A DNA stretch of 64,000 bases. Source: Aminomonas paucivorans DSM 12260 (GTDB lineage: Bacteria; Synergistota; Synergistia; Synergistales; Synergistaceae). The DNA is taken from positions 62,001 through 126,000 of the forward strand of contig NZ_CM001022.1 of NCBI RefSeq assembly GCF_000165795.1. Reading direction: 5' to 3'. Shown piece after piece: positions 1-7,490 of the stretch (the stretch's first letter is position 1; each line of letters begins with the position of its first letter). Position numbers and translations under genes: made by a program. Below the pieces are notes generated by a model that did not search any database, was not told the origin of the DNA, and worked only from the letters and a program-made list of their open reading frames with translations.

Positions 1-2
1 TC

Positions 3-710
3 AACCGGGGCAACGTCCTCATCGTGGCCAAGAGGAAAAGCCGCATCCTGAAGGTGGAGGACCTGGACGGGCGGCGCATGAGCCTCTGGGGGGACCACTT
101 CTCCGGGGCCTACCGGCAGCTCTTCGAGGCCCGCCGGATCTGGCCCGTGGTGGTGCCCCAGTTCTTCTCCGTGGAGCTGTTCCTCCGAGGGGCCGTGGAT
201 GCCTGCAGCGCCATGACCTACAACGAGTACCTGCGCATCCTCCAGGCGGGGTGGCGCCCCGAGGATCTCACGGTGATCTCCCTGCGGGATCAGGGGTGTG
301 ACTTCCCCGAGGACGGCCTCTACTGCCTGGAGTCCACCTGGAGGAAGGACCCGGGGCTCTGCCGGGACCTCCTGGAGGCCTCCCTGGAGGGGTGGCGCTA
401 CGCCGCCGCCCACCCCGACGAGGCGGTGGCCCTCGTCGAGGCGGAGGCGGACCGGGCGGGATACACCGTCAACTCCCTGCTCCTGCGCAAGATGCTCCTC
501 GCCATCCTCCCCTCGGTCTTTCCCTCCGGAAAGGACCGATGGGTCCCCGGGCGGCTCTCCCGGGAGGACTACGAGCGAACCGCCGCCATGATGGGGGAGG
601 TCGCCCTCCTCCCCGGCGGGGTGGTGCCCTACGAGCGCTTCGTCCCCTACGCCTCCGACCCCTCCTGGGGACGGTGGACCGGAAGGGAGGGCATCGGGAA
701 TGCGCCTTAG
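3..710 (+). CDS. NMT1/THI5-like substrate-binding protein, 5' truncated by the window
   Basis: The frame is open to the window edge and the GTG at 24 sits inside conserved-looking protein, so the true start lies upstream. The visible 235 residues fit the C-terminal lobes of the ABC solute-binding family used for nitrate, sulfonate, taurine or thiamine-precursor uptake: a 'DLDGRRMSLWGDHF' step where these proteins recognise ligand, 'DACSAMTYNEY', and a helical end rich in 'AAAHPDEAVALV'-type segments. It would normally be extracytoplasmic and deliver ligand to a permease/ATPase pair, neither of which is in the window. Its stop overlaps the start of the SpoIIE-type phosphatase by 11 bases, so the two are translationally coupled. 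Ligand not predictable. Confidence 0.8.
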   Translation, partial: NRGNVLIVAKRKSRILKVEDLDGRRMSLWGDHFSGAYRQLFEARRIWPVVVPQFFSVELFLRGAVDACSAMTYNEYLRILQAGWRPEDLTVISLRDQGCDFPEDGLYCLESTWRKDPGLCRDLLEASLEGWRYAAAHPDEAVALVEAEADRAGYTVNSLLLRKMLLAILPSVFPSGKDRWVPGRLSREDYERTAAMMGEVALLPGGVVPYERFVPYASDPSWGRWTGREGIGNAP

Positions 711-2622
711 GCCCCTGGGCATCGCGGGCCGCCTGGCCCTCCTGACCATGCTGGGGGCGGGGTGCCTCTTCCTGGTGGTGGCCGGGTACGGCTACGTCTC
801 CTCCCAACGGGCCCTGGAGCGGGAGTTCCGCCTGCGCATGGAAAACCTGGGGGAGGCCACCGCCGCCCGGATCCGCCGCATCCCCCTGGGGGCGGAGGCG
901 GTGACCCGGGACCTGGCGACGATCCTGCGGTTCTTCCGCCCCTCCCCCCAGCAGCTTCCGGAGATGATGCGCCGTCTCCTGGAATCCCACCCGGAGGTCT
1001 CGGGGCTCTTCGTGGGCTACTCCCGCTCCCTGCGGGATCCCGCCCTGCGGGACTTCTGCCCCACGGTGTACCGCCGGGGGGAGGAGGTGGTCTACCAGGA
1101 CCTCCGGGGGACCCTGGACTGGACCGTCTGGGACTGGTACCAGCTTCCCCTGCAGCTCCGCAAGCCCGTCTGGACGGAGCCCTCCTTCTCCGGCAAGGGC
1201 GGGGACGGGCGCCGGGTGGTGGACTACTGCATCCCCCTCTACGACGACCAATGGCAGTACCTGGCCTCCATCGGGGCGGAGATCGAACTCCGTTGGCTGA
1301 CCGACGTCCTCTCGGACATCCCCGTGGGGGATCGGGGTTACCTCTTCCTGGTCACCCCCAACGGCACCCTGGTGTCCCATCCCAACGAATCGTGGATCAT
1401 GAAGGAGACCCTCTTCACCGTGGCGGAGCGGGAGGGAAACCCCCGGAAAGAGGAACTGGGCCGGAAGATGCGGGACGGGGGCCGGGGGCTGGAGGCGTTT
1501 TCGGATCCCCGGACGGGGAAGGACTACCTGCTCTACTACCAGCCCATCGAGGGCATGGGGTGGTCCCTGGGCATCGTGTTCCCGAAGGAGGAGGTGCTGG
1601 CGGGCCTGACCCGTCAGAGCCGCACCCAGCTCCTCCTGGGACTGCTGGGCATGGGGGGCATGCTCCTGGTGGCCCTGTCCGTGGCCGGACGCATCACCCG
1701 CCCCATCCGGGCCCTGGACGCGGCGGCCCAGGTGGTGGCCTCCGGGGACCTGCACGCGCCCCTGCCCGGCATCGAGGGGCACGACGAGGTGGCCCACCTG
1801 GCGGCCTCCTTCGGGGCCATGCGGGACAGCCTCCTGCGGCACATGAGGGAGCTGGCGGCCACCACGGCCAAGCAGGAGCGCATCGCCAGCGAGCTGGACA
1901 TCGCCCGGTCCATCCAGATGAGCCTGGTCCCCCGGACCTTCCCCGCCTTCCCGGATCGGAGGGACTTCGACCTCCACGCCCGCCTGGAGCCCGCCCGGGA
2001 GGTGGGGGGGGACTTCTACGACTTCTTCATGACCGACCCCCATCACCTGCTCCTGGTGGTGGGGGACGTGTCGGGCAAGGGGGTCCCGGCGGCGCTGTTC
2101 ATGGCGGTGACCAGGAGCTTCATGAAGGCCTTCTCCGCCGAGGCCCCGGGTCCGGGAGCCCTCCTGGGGGCGGTGAACGACGCCATCGCCGAGGGTAACG
2201 ACGCATGCATGTTCGTCACCCTCTTCTGCGTCCTGGTGGACCTGCGGGACGGCTCCTTCCGCTACGCCCGGGGAGGGCACAACCTACCCTGGCGGCTGGG
2301 GCCCGAGGGGGTCCGGTTCCTGGAGCCCGTCTCGGGGATCCTGGTGGGCTTTTCCGCCGGGGCCTCCTTCCAGGAGGGAGGTGGGCGGCTGGCCCCGGGG
2401 GAGGCCCTGTTCCTCTACACCGACGGGGTGACGGAGGCCCTGAACCCGAAGGAGGAGCTTCTGGGGGAGGAGCGGGTCCGGGAATGGCTCGAGGAGCTGG
2501 TGGACCGGGGCAGCGAGGAACTCCTGGAGGAGCTGCGGCGCCGGATCCAGGACTTCGCCTCCGGGGCGGACCAGTCCGACGACATCACCCTGCTCTGCTT
2601 CCGGTACCGGGGGCAGGGGTAG
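700..2622 (+). CDS. Membrane sensor phosphatase: dCache-like sensor, HAMP, SpoIIE/RsbU PP2C domain
   Basis: 640 residues. A membrane helix near residues 10-30, an extracytoplasmic sensor region to about 305 with dCache character ('FSGKGGDGRRVVDY', 'YLFLVTPNGTLVSHP'), a second helix about 306-328, a HAMP segment beginning 'RPIRALDAAAQVV', a short coiled linker, then a SpoIIE-type Ser/Thr phosphatase. The PP2C metal and core motifs are all present: 'REVGGDFYDFF', 'VVGDVSGKGVPAALFM', 'GGHN', 'YTDGVTEA', 'SDDITLLCF'. Such proteins dephosphorylate anti-anti-sigma (STAS) proteins in response to a signal. The start overlaps the binding-protein gene, suggesting that ligand binding and the phosphatase act together. 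No STAS protein, anti-sigma kinase or sigma factor is in the window. Confidence 0.9.
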   Translation: MRLRPLGIAGRLALLTMLGAGCLFLVVAGYGYVSSQRALEREFRLRMENLGEATAARIRRIPLGAEAVTRDLATILRFFRPSPQQLPEMMRRLLESHPEVSGLFVGYSRSLRDPALRDFCPTVYRRGEEVVYQDLRGTLDWTVWDWYQLPLQLRKPVWTEPSFSGKGGDGRRVVDYCIPLYDDQWQYLASIGAEIELRWLTDVLSDIPVGDRGYLFLVTPNGTLVSHPNESWIMKETLFTVAEREGNPRKEELGRKMRDGGRGLEAFSDPRTGKDYLLYYQPIEGMGWSLGIVFPKEEVLAGLTRQSRTQLLLGLLGMGGMLLVALSVAGRITRPIRALDAAAQVVASGDLHAPLPGIEGHDEVAHLAASFGAMRDSLLRHMRELAATTAKQERIASELDIARSIQMSLVPRTFPAFPDRRDFDLHARLEPAREVGGDFYDFFMTDPHHLLLVVGDVSGKGVPAALFMAVTRSFMKAFSAEAPGPGALLGAVNDAIAEGNDACMFVTLFCVLVDLRDGSFRYARGGHNLPWRLGPEGVRFLEPVSGILVGFSAGASFQEGGGRLAPGEALFLYTDGVTEALNPKEELLGEERVREWLEELVDRGSEELLEELRRRIQDFASGADQSDDITLLCFRYRGQG

Positions 2623-2764
2623 ACCGCACGACGAAACGGGCGCTCAGGGCCCCGGGGGATTCCGGGGGGATACGGTCTGGCTGACGCAACAACAACAGAG
2701 GACGAACCCCGGGTGGTCCGTGGATTCGCAGAAGGCTCCGCTACCGACGAGGAGGTCATGGCGG

Positions 2765-3895
2765 ATGGGCGGGATGAGACGATGGCTACGGGCTTGGGTG
2801 GCGGGGGCGTTCCTGCTCCTGGCGCCCCTGGCCGCCTGGGCGGGGTGGGAGCCCCTGGGGGCGGGGGTGCAGGGGATGGTGACCCATCTGGCCTGTTCGC
2901 CTAAAGGGGTGCTGTACGTCGGGGGGATCTTCTTCGACGCGGGGGGGCAGTCCGCCTTCGGCCTGGCCTCCTGGGACCCCGCCTCGGGGTGGACCCCCCT
3001 GAAGCCCACTCTGGACAACACCCTCCAGGGGATGGCCCTGCGGGGCGACGGCTCTCTGGTGGTGGCGGGGGCCTTCTGGAAGGCGGGGGACCAGGACCTG
3101 CGGCTGGTGGGGCGCTACGACCCCGAGGCCCGGACCTGGACCCCCATGGGGGCCCAGAACACCCCCATGAACGGGACCTACCGGGCGGACGTGCCGGGGG
3201 TGGTGTCCGGGCCCCCCTCCGCCCTGGGAGAGGGGGCCTCGGGGCTCTTCGCCGCCTTCGGCACCATGGGGGGAGAGGACGAAAACGAGGTCTTCGAGAT
3301 CCGTCGCTGGACCGGCTCGGGCTGGTCCGTCCCCCTGGGGAGGGCGGAGAACGTCTGGGTGGCGGCCCTGCTGCCGGAGCCCGAGGGGACCCTCTGGGTC
3401 GGCGGGGCTTTCCGTCGGGTGGGGGGCACCGCGGCGGCCCGGGTGGCCCGGTACGACCTGGCGTCGAAGCGCTGGCACCCCCTGGGGAGGGGCCTCGGCG
3501 GCGGCGACGTGTACGCCCTGGCCCGGGACCGGCGGGGCCATCTGGTGGCGGGGGGCAGCTTCACCCGGGCGGGGGGGCTTCCCGCCTCCCGGGTGGCCCG
3601 GTGGGACGGGAAGGCCTGGCACCCCCTGGGGAAGGGGTTCAACGGCCCGGTGCAGGCCCTGGCCCTGGGGCCCGACGGGGCCCTCTACGCGGGAGGGGAC
3701 TTCACCAAGGCGGAAGGGCGCATCGCCCCCCATCTGGCCCGGTGGGACGGGGCGAAGTGGGAGCCCTTCGGCCCGGGCACGGACGGGTCGGTGGTGGCCC
3801 TGGCCTGGGCTCCCGACGGGACCCTGTACGTGGGGGGCGACTTCTCCCGGGTGGGGAAGGTCCCCGCCGCCAAGGTGGCCCGGTTCGTGCCCTAG
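2765..3895 (+). CDS. Exported beta-propeller-like repeat protein
   Basis: 376 residues. The start at 2765 is chosen because GAGGAGGT lies 8 bases upstream; an ATG at 2774 and an upstream GTG at 2720 are alternatives. The N-terminus is a signal peptide ('WVAGAFLLLAPLAAWA'). The rest is tandem units of about 45-50 residues, each with the pattern 'G.LYVGG.F..AGG.PA..VARWDG..W.PLG.G..G.V.AL'; at least four units are recognisable, the last three nearly perfect. This is the kelch/propeller-type repeat of secreted bacterial proteins; probable role is in the cell envelope or outside, partner unknown. It ends convergently with the DUF3298 gene, the two stops sharing the tetranucleotide CTAG. Confidence 0.7.
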   Translation: MGGMRRWLRAWVAGAFLLLAPLAAWAGWEPLGAGVQGMVTHLACSPKGVLYVGGIFFDAGGQSAFGLASWDPASGWTPLKPTLDNTLQGMALRGDGSLVVAGAFWKAGDQDLRLVGRYDPEARTWTPMGAQNTPMNGTYRADVPGVVSGPPSALGEGASGLFAAFGTMGGEDENEVFEIRRWTGSGWSVPLGRAENVWVAALLPEPEGTLWVGGAFRRVGGTAAARVARYDLASKRWHPLGRGLGGGDVYALARDRRGHLVAGGSFTRAGGLPASRVARWDGKAWHPLGKGFNGPVQALALGPDGALYAGGDFTKAEGRIAPHLARWDGAKWEPFGPGTDGSVVALAWAPDGTLYVGGDFSRVGKVPAAKVARFVP

Positions 3896-4638
3896 CGGAA
3901 CCGGGGGGCCACCGCGTCCCCCAGGAGGTCGAAGGGCACGAAGAAGGTGGAAAGCCCCTCGCTGTAGGGGGTGAAGTCGTAGTAGCTCCAGTAGAAGACC
4001 ACGCCCCGCTTCGGTTTGTCCGTGAGGTAGAAGTTCTTCTCGTAGGCCTCCGGGGCGGGGAAGGGGACGTCGGGGAGCAGGGTCTTCCCCGATGCCTGGA
4101 ACTGGCGGCGCACCTCCCGATCCACCGCGGGGCGCCAGGCGGCCTGGGGCAGGAAGACCTGCTCCGCCCGCACCGTCTCCCCCGTGGCCAGGTCCACGGT
4201 GAGGGCTCCGAAGCCCGGGTTGGGGTGGGCCATGCCGGGGACGTACTCCGAGTCCGTCAGGGTGAAGCTCAGGATGCCCCCCCGGTTCCGGGTCACCTTC
4301 ACGGTTCGCTCCATGGAGCCGGGGCCCCATCCCCGGTCCTTCATGTTCTGCAGGACCTCCGGGGTTTCCGCGAAGGAGGTCTTTTCCTCCTCCTGCTTCT
4401 CCAGGGCCTGTTTGCGGAAGAGGGTGTTGAGGCCCTTGCGCACCCCCGTGTCCACCCCCCCGAGGATCCGCAGGTACTGGATCGTGGCGGTGCCCACCCG
4501 GGTCTTGAGGTTCAGGTCCAGCACCCGCAGGCGGGCCCGGCCCGCCGCCTCCGCCCCGGGAAGGGTCAGCCCCAGGAGCAGGAGCGCCGTCAGGCACCCC
4601 CCCAGGATCCGCCGCGTCGTGCTTTTGTGGTGTGCCAT
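3892..4638 (-). CDS. Exported DUF3298 (RsiV-like C-terminal) domain protein
   Basis: 248 residues. The start at 4638 has AGGAGG about 11 bases upstream and is followed by a signal peptide ('LTALLLLGLTLPGAEA'). The mature part has a DUF4163-like first half and a DUF3298 signature in the last 60 residues: 'FYLTDKPKRGVVFYW' then 'YDFTPYSEGLSTFFVPFDLL', the fold shared by anti-sigma factor RsiV and some peptidoglycan deacetylases as a non-catalytic domain. No deacetylase domain is fused here, so it is probably a periplasmic binding or sensing protein. Function not known. Confidence 0.75.
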   Translation of the reverse strand: MAHHKSTTRRILGGCLTALLLLGLTLPGAEAAGRARLRVLDLNLKTRVGTATIQYLRILGGVDTGVRKGLNTLFRKQALEKQEEEKTSFAETPEVLQNMKDRGWGPGSMERTVKVTRNRGGILSFTLTDSEYVPGMAHPNPGFGALTVDLATGETVRAEQVFLPQAAWRPAVDREVRRQFQASGKTLLPDVPFPAPEAYEKNFYLTDKPKRGVVFYWSYYDFTPYSEGLSTFFVPFDLLGDAVAPRFR

Positions 4639-4670
4639 GTTCCCTCGCCTCCTTCGGAATGGTGGAGCGA

Positions 4671-5648
4671 TCATACCCCTTGGGGCAGCCCCGATCCAGG
4701 GGGAGAAGGGGTTGTGCACCCTTCGGTGGATGGATGGGTGGATAACTTCCCGGCGGCTCGCCAGCCCTCCGCGGCCTCCCGGGTGAGGCGCAGGAACTCC
4801 CGGGCCCCGGGGGAGAGGCGACGGTTTCTCCGCCACACCACCTGGGTGCGGAAGGGTTCCTCCAGGGGCGGGGCCTTCAGGGCCCGGTAGCGCCCCGCCT
4901 CGATGCCCCCCCGGGCGTAGACCCGGGGCATGAGGGCGATCCCCAGGCCGCTGGTCACGCACTGGCCGATGGCCTCCATGCTCCACAGTTCCAGGGTGTG
5001 TTCCAGCACCACCCCGTGGCGGCGGAACAGGTGCTCCGCCAGGGTCCGGTAGCTGCACCCCTGCTCCGTGAAGATGAACCCCTCCTCCAGCCGTCCCTCC
5101 TCCAGGGCCCGAAGGAGCAGGTCCTCCTCCGCCTCCGGAGGGCCCACGAAGAGCAGCTCCTCCTCCACCAGGGAGAGGCTCTCCAGGTCCGGGTGCCGCA
5201 CCGTGGGGAGGATGATGAAGGCCAGGTCCGCCTCCCCGTGGAGGACCCAGTCCGTCATGGCGGAGCAGGTGGCGTTGCGCAGCCGCACCAGCACCCGGGG
5301 GTGCCGATGCCGGAAGGGGCCCAGCACGTCCCCCAGGCGGGCCACGGTGATGCTCTCCGCCGCCGCCACGGACAGGTCCCCCTGGGGCTCCAGGGGGTCC
5401 CCCGCCAGGTGGGGGATGCGTCGCTGGAGGGCCAGCATCTCCTCTGCCAGGTCCAGCATCCCCCGTCCCTCCTCCGTCAGGGCCAGCCTGCGGCCGGATC
5501 GGTCGAAGAGGGGGGTCCCCGCCTCGACCTCCAGGGCCTGGATCTGGGCGGACACGGTGGACTGGGAGTACCCCAGCCGTCGGGCCGCCAGGGTGAAGCT
5601 TCCCAGGTCCGCGGCGGTGCGGAAGGTCTCCAGAAACCGGGTCTCCAT
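4671..5648 (-). CDS. LysR-family transcriptional regulator
   Basis: 325 residues. The N-terminal winged helix is textbook LysR ('FLETFRTAADLGSFTLAARRLGYSQ', with 'STVSAQIQALE' as recognition helix), followed by a two-lobed effector domain ('AAAESITVARLGDVLGPF' onward, and 'SMEAIGQCVTSGLGIALMP' near residue 230). It is divergent from an APC permease with a 117-bp gap that contains a dyad operator, so the permease is the obvious target. The effector is unknown, but an amino acid or amine is likely given the target. Confidence 0.92.
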   Translation of the reverse strand: METRFLETFRTAADLGSFTLAARRLGYSQSTVSAQIQALEVEAGTPLFDRSGRRLALTEEGRGMLDLAEEMLALQRRIPHLAGDPLEPQGDLSVAAAESITVARLGDVLGPFRHRHPRVLVRLRNATCSAMTDWVLHGEADLAFIILPTVRHPDLESLSLVEEELLFVGPPEAEEDLLLRALEEGRLEEGFIFTEQGCSYRTLAEHLFRRHGVVLEHTLELWSMEAIGQCVTSGLGIALMPRVYARGGIEAGRYRALKAPPLEEPFRTQVVWRRNRRLSPGAREFLRLTREAAEGWRAAGKLSTHPSTEGCTTPSPPGSGLPQGV

Positions 5649-5671
5649 GGGTTTCCCTCCTTGAAGGGCGT

Positions 5672-5686
5672 ATCGGAATTGCCGAT
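5672..5686. promoter_or_regulatory. LysR-type T-N11-A operator between regulator and permease
   Basis: ATCGG-AATTG-CCGAT is a perfect 5-bp dyad with a 5-bp centre and places T and A eleven bases apart, the LysR box format. A second short dyad, CGGAA-GG-TTCCG at 5696-5707, lies one to two helical turns towards the permease and could be the activation site. A TATCCT hexamer near 5732 is a possible -10 for the permease. Confidence 0.6.
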
Positions 5687-5765
5687 GGCTTGGATCGGAA
5701 GGTTCCGTTTGCCCGATGGCTCGTTCGCCCCTATCCTACCTCCAACGAGGACGGAGGTGGAGGGC

Positions 5766-7049
5766 ATGGAACGGAAGAAACTGGGAGTGCCGGCCCTGGC
5801 GGGGCTGCTGGTGGGGCCGGTGCTGGGGTCGGGGGTGATCCTGCTGCCTCCCCTGGCCCTGGAGGGGGCGGGGAGCGCCTCCGTGGCAGCCTGGGTCGTG
5901 ACCCTGGGCATCATGGGGATCTTCGCGGGGGTGACGGCGGCGCTGTGTCTGCGCTACCCCGGGGACGGGGGGCTCACGGAGGCGGTGGGGGCGGCCTTCG
6001 GCCCCGGGGCCCGGGAGGCCTGCGGGTGGCTTCTTCTGGGGGCGGTGTGCTTCGGCCCTGCGGCGGTGCTGCTCACCGCAGGGCAGTACCTGGCCCGGGC
6101 CTTTCCCGTGCCCGGAGGAGAGGTGGGGGGCGCCGTTCTGCTCCTGCTCCTCGCCCTGGGGCTGCTGCTGCGCCGGGTGACCTTCGTGGGGACCCTGGCC
6201 CTGGGGGCGTCCACCCTCATCGGGGCGGTGCTCTTCGCGGGCAGTCTGGGGGTGCTGCTGCACCCCGCCCCGGCGGTTCCCCTGCCCCCGCCCTCTCCCC
6301 TGGCCTTCGGCCGGGTGCTGGTGCTGCTTTTCTGGGCGGTGATCGGCTGGGAGATCCTGGGGAACTACACCGGGGAGATCGAGAACCCCCGGCGAACCGT
6401 CCCCCGGGCCGCGGGGCTGGCCTTCGGGGCGGTGACGGGGATCTACCTGGTCCTGGTGAAGGCGCTGCCCCGGGCGGCCGCCTCGGGGGGCGGGCTGCCC
6501 TCCCTGGCGGATCTGCTGCGTCCCCTCTTCGGGGGGACGGCGGAGGGGTTGCTGGCGCTTCTGGGGACGCTGCTTTGCCTGTGCACCTACCTCATGGTGG
6601 TGGGAGGGGTGGCGCGCCTGGGGGTCTCCATGGCGGAGCGGGGGCGGCTGCCCCGGTTCCTGGGGACCCGCAATGCCCAGGGAGCCCCCGCGGCGGCGGC
6701 GGCGACCCTCTGCGGCATCCACGCCCTGGGCCTGGGGGCCACCGCCCTGGGGGCGGTGGACGTGGCCTTCCTGGTGGGGGCGGCCAACGGCCTCTTCCTG
6801 CTGAACGCCCTGCTGGTGGTGGCGGCGGGGGCGCGGCTGCTTCCGGGACGTCCCTCCCGATGGGCCTCGGGGTTTCTGGCCCTGTGTTTCGGGGGGCTTT
6901 TCTGCCTGGCGGACCGGGGGGCCCTCCTGGCGGTGGCGGCGGCGCTGCTGCTGTCCCTGCTGGATCTGTCCCCCCGGAGAGCGGTGGCCCCACGGCCCTG
7001 CGGGGTCCTCCCGGGAGGGGAGACGGCGGAGGCCTCCTCGGGGGCGTAG
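5766..7049 (+). CDS. APC-superfamily amino acid permease
   Basis: 427 residues, about 12 hydrophobic segments. The start is placed at 5766 behind GGAGGTGGAGG. The first helix carries the APC glycine motif ('AGLLVGPVLGSGVILLPPLA'), and 'EILGNYTGEIENPRRTVPRA' about residue 200 matches the conserved E...NP.R cytoplasmic loop of amino acid permeases; the length and start resemble the YjeH group of L-amino-acid exporters. Direction and substrate cannot be settled from sequence. Divergent from and probably controlled by the LysR gene. A G-rich hairpin follows the gene. Confidence 0.85.
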   Translation: MERKKLGVPALAGLLVGPVLGSGVILLPPLALEGAGSASVAAWVVTLGIMGIFAGVTAALCLRYPGDGGLTEAVGAAFGPGAREACGWLLLGAVCFGPAAVLLTAGQYLARAFPVPGGEVGGAVLLLLLALGLLLRRVTFVGTLALGASTLIGAVLFAGSLGVLLHPAPAVPLPPPSPLAFGRVLVLLFWAVIGWEILGNYTGEIENPRRTVPRAAGLAFGAVTGIYLVLVKALPRAAASGGGLPSLADLLRPLFGGTAEGLLALLGTLLCLCTYLMVVGGVARLGVSMAERGRLPRFLGTRNAQGAPAAAAATLCGIHALGLGATALGAVDVAFLVGAANGLFLLNALLVVAAGARLLPGRPSRWASGFLALCFGGLFCLADRGALLAVAAALLLSLLDLSPRRAVAPRPCGVLPGGETAEASSGA

Positions 7050-7079
7050 CCTTCCATGGATCCCGGAAGGGGATGCACC

Positions 7080-7121
7080 AAGGGGGGAGGGGGAGCCCGA
7101 AGGGGTTCCTCCTCCCCCTTT
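7080..7121 (+). terminator. GC-rich hairpin after the permease gene
   Basis: A purine-rich arm at 7080-7098 pairs with a pyrimidine-rich arm at 7102-7121 around a 3-base loop, with a few G-U or mismatched positions, and ends in TTT. It lies 30 bases after the permease stop and is consistent with an intrinsic terminator, though the T run is short. Confidence 0.5.
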
Positions 7122-7232
7122 CTCCGTCCGGGGGGCCCGAGGGGGTGCGGCGGGGGCGCATCCGGGGTAGGATGAAGGGTCCACGAGCGCCCGCAAAGGG
7201 GCCGGGACGTTTCGAGGGAGGCGGATGACCCC

Positions 7233-7490
7233 ATGAGGGATCGGGAACTGGCGGAGTGGATGCTGGAGGAAGTGAACCGGGACGGGGTGCTGACCCAGGA
7301 CCGGGTGATCCGGGAGATCCTGGAGACCACCGGCGGGGAGTTCGCCTGCATCAACCGGGGGGGAAACTGGGCGGTGTCTCGGGTGCTCCGGGAGGCCTTC
7401 CGGAAGCTGGCGGGGGATTCGGTGACCTGGGACGAGGCCCATCGATGCTGGCGGAAGGCGGTTCCCCCGGCGGAGGAGCCGAGGAGCTAG
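7233..7490 (+). CDS. Small DUF6953-like protein
   Basis: 85 residues, strand, helix and length like the DUF6953 family as remembered from Firmicutes: 'LAEWMLEEVNRDGVL', 'CINRGGNWAVSRVLREAFRKL' and a final 'W..A.RCWRK'. No catalytic motif. Its TAG is followed without any gap by the GTG of the SNF2 helicase, so the two are co-translated; it may be an accessory of the helicase module or an unrelated first gene. Confidence 0.65.
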   Translation: MRDRELAEWMLEEVNRDGVLTQDRVIREILETTGGEFACINRGGNWAVSRVLREAFRKLAGDSVTWDEAHRCWRKAVPPAEEPRS

